Part shown: piece by piece, positions 6,059 through 6,174 of the stretch
How positions within the stretch are numbered: position 1 is the stretch's first letter
Layout: every line of letters begins with the position of its first letter
Assembly (NCBI GenBank): GCA_947304065.1
Contig: CAMZAI010000159.1
Coordinates: 1-6,174, forward strand
Origin: an uncultured Clostridia bacterium
GTDB lineage: Bacteria > Bacillota > Clostridia > Lachnospirales > Lachnospiraceae
Direction: 5' to 3'
Length of the DNA stretch: 6,174 bases
Program-made: the position numbers and the translations under genes
Notes under the pieces: generated by a model
The model's input: only the letters and a program-made list of their open reading frames with translations
Told to the model about the DNA's origin: nothing
Databases searched by the model: none

Positions 6059-6087
6059 ATAATACAGCAGCCGTTATTCGATGTCAA
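6059..6087 (-). promoter_or_regulatory. Sigma-70-type promoter of the alcohol dehydrogenase gene
   Basis: On the minus strand a perfect TTGACA -35 box (6082-6087) and a TATTAT -10 box (6059-6064) are separated by exactly 17 nt. Transcription should start near 6052, giving a leader of about 47 nt that includes the AAAGGAGA ribosome site at 6012-6019. This is close to the consensus housekeeping promoter and predicts strong expression unless repressed. Confidence 0.85.
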
Positions 6088-6130
6088 TACTATCGATTAA
6101 CTTTTTATCGATTTAATAATTATCGATTAA
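6076..6130. repeat. 15-bp-period TCGAT repeat array at the dehydrogenase promoter
   Basis: Three copies of TATCGATT(T)AA begin at 6091, 6106 and 6121, exactly 15 bp apart. A fourth, degenerate copy (ATTCGATG, from 6076) keeps the same phase, so TCGAT occurs at 6078, 6093, 6108 and 6123. The copies run upstream from the -35 box, and the fourth touches it. Because ATCGAT is itself palindromic, each unit could bind a small dimer. This looks like a multi-site operator or activator array; the protein is not known. Confidence 0.65.
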
Positions 6131-6150
6131 TTTTGTACGCTCTGCAAAAT

Positions 6151-6174
6151 AAAAAAGGCCCCCGGCGCGAATAA
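6151..6174 (-). terminator. 3' half of a terminator of an upstream gene (cut by the window edge)
   Basis: Reading the minus strand into the window, GCGCCGGGGGCC (6157-6168) is followed directly by six T residues (6151-6156) and then ATTTTG. This has the form of the descending arm and U-tract of an intrinsic terminator; the ascending arm would lie outside the window. If so, a minus-strand gene ends just beyond position 6174 and the dehydrogenase is transcribed independently of it. Confidence 0.5.

Noticed and set aside
6076..6130. CRISPR array or plasmid-type replication iterons
   Set aside because: A 15-bp period with a 5-10 bp core is far too short for CRISPR, and no replication gene is nearby; the position over a promoter fits regulatory sites.

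Overview
The window is a 6.2 kb stretch of bacterial chromosome, roughly half G+C, with all five genes on the minus strand (transcription runs from high to low coordinates). The gene set (NfnA, an [FeFe]-hydrogenase-like sensor, a SpoIIE-type phosphatase, and an alcohol dehydrogenase close to that of Thermoanaerobacter) and the strong AGGAG ribosome sites point to a strictly anaerobic, fermentative Firmicute of class Clostridia. A gut or rumen Lachnospiraceae-like organism would fit, but that is inference. There are no rRNA or tRNA genes, insertion sequences, CRISPR arrays or phage genes, and no gene looks broken.

Layout in the direction of transcription. Positions 6174-6006 hold the end of an upstream terminator, a regularly spaced repeat array and a textbook sigma-70 promoter. 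Positions 6005-4938 encode an NADP-dependent secondary-alcohol dehydrogenase. Positions 4937-4841 hold two hairpins, the second terminator-like, and a 9-bp tandem repeat. Positions 4840-996 form a tight three-gene unit: a CobW/COG0523 GTPase, an [FeFe]-hydrogenase-like PAS sensor (25 bp further on), and a SpoIIE/PP2C phosphatase overlapping the sensor gene by 8 bp. Positions 995-850 are an AT-rich intergenic region with promoter signals and an inverted repeat. Positions 849-1 encode NfnA, whose stop codon is at the very edge of the window; its usual partner NfnB would be expected just outside.

How the genes may work together. NfnAB couples reduced ferredoxin and NADH to NADP+ reduction, and the dehydrogenase has the residues expected for NADP(H), so the two flanking genes make and use NADPH. 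The middle unit looks like a sensor of hydrogen or ferredoxin redox state (ferredoxin clusters, an H-cluster-like domain, a further FeS domain and PAS) whose output is probably the translationally coupled phosphatase acting on a phosphoprotein not encoded here. The CobW GTPase may supply metal to the sensor or to the zinc-dependent dehydrogenase.

The points most worth a second look are the four TCGAT cores at exact 15-bp spacing over and upstream of the dehydrogenase -35 box, with a related palindrome upstream of nfnA; the sensor's hydrogenase domain, which keeps every H-cluster cysteine but has altered residues around them; and the placement of a CobW GTPase with an unusual nucleotide-specificity motif at the head of this signalling unit.
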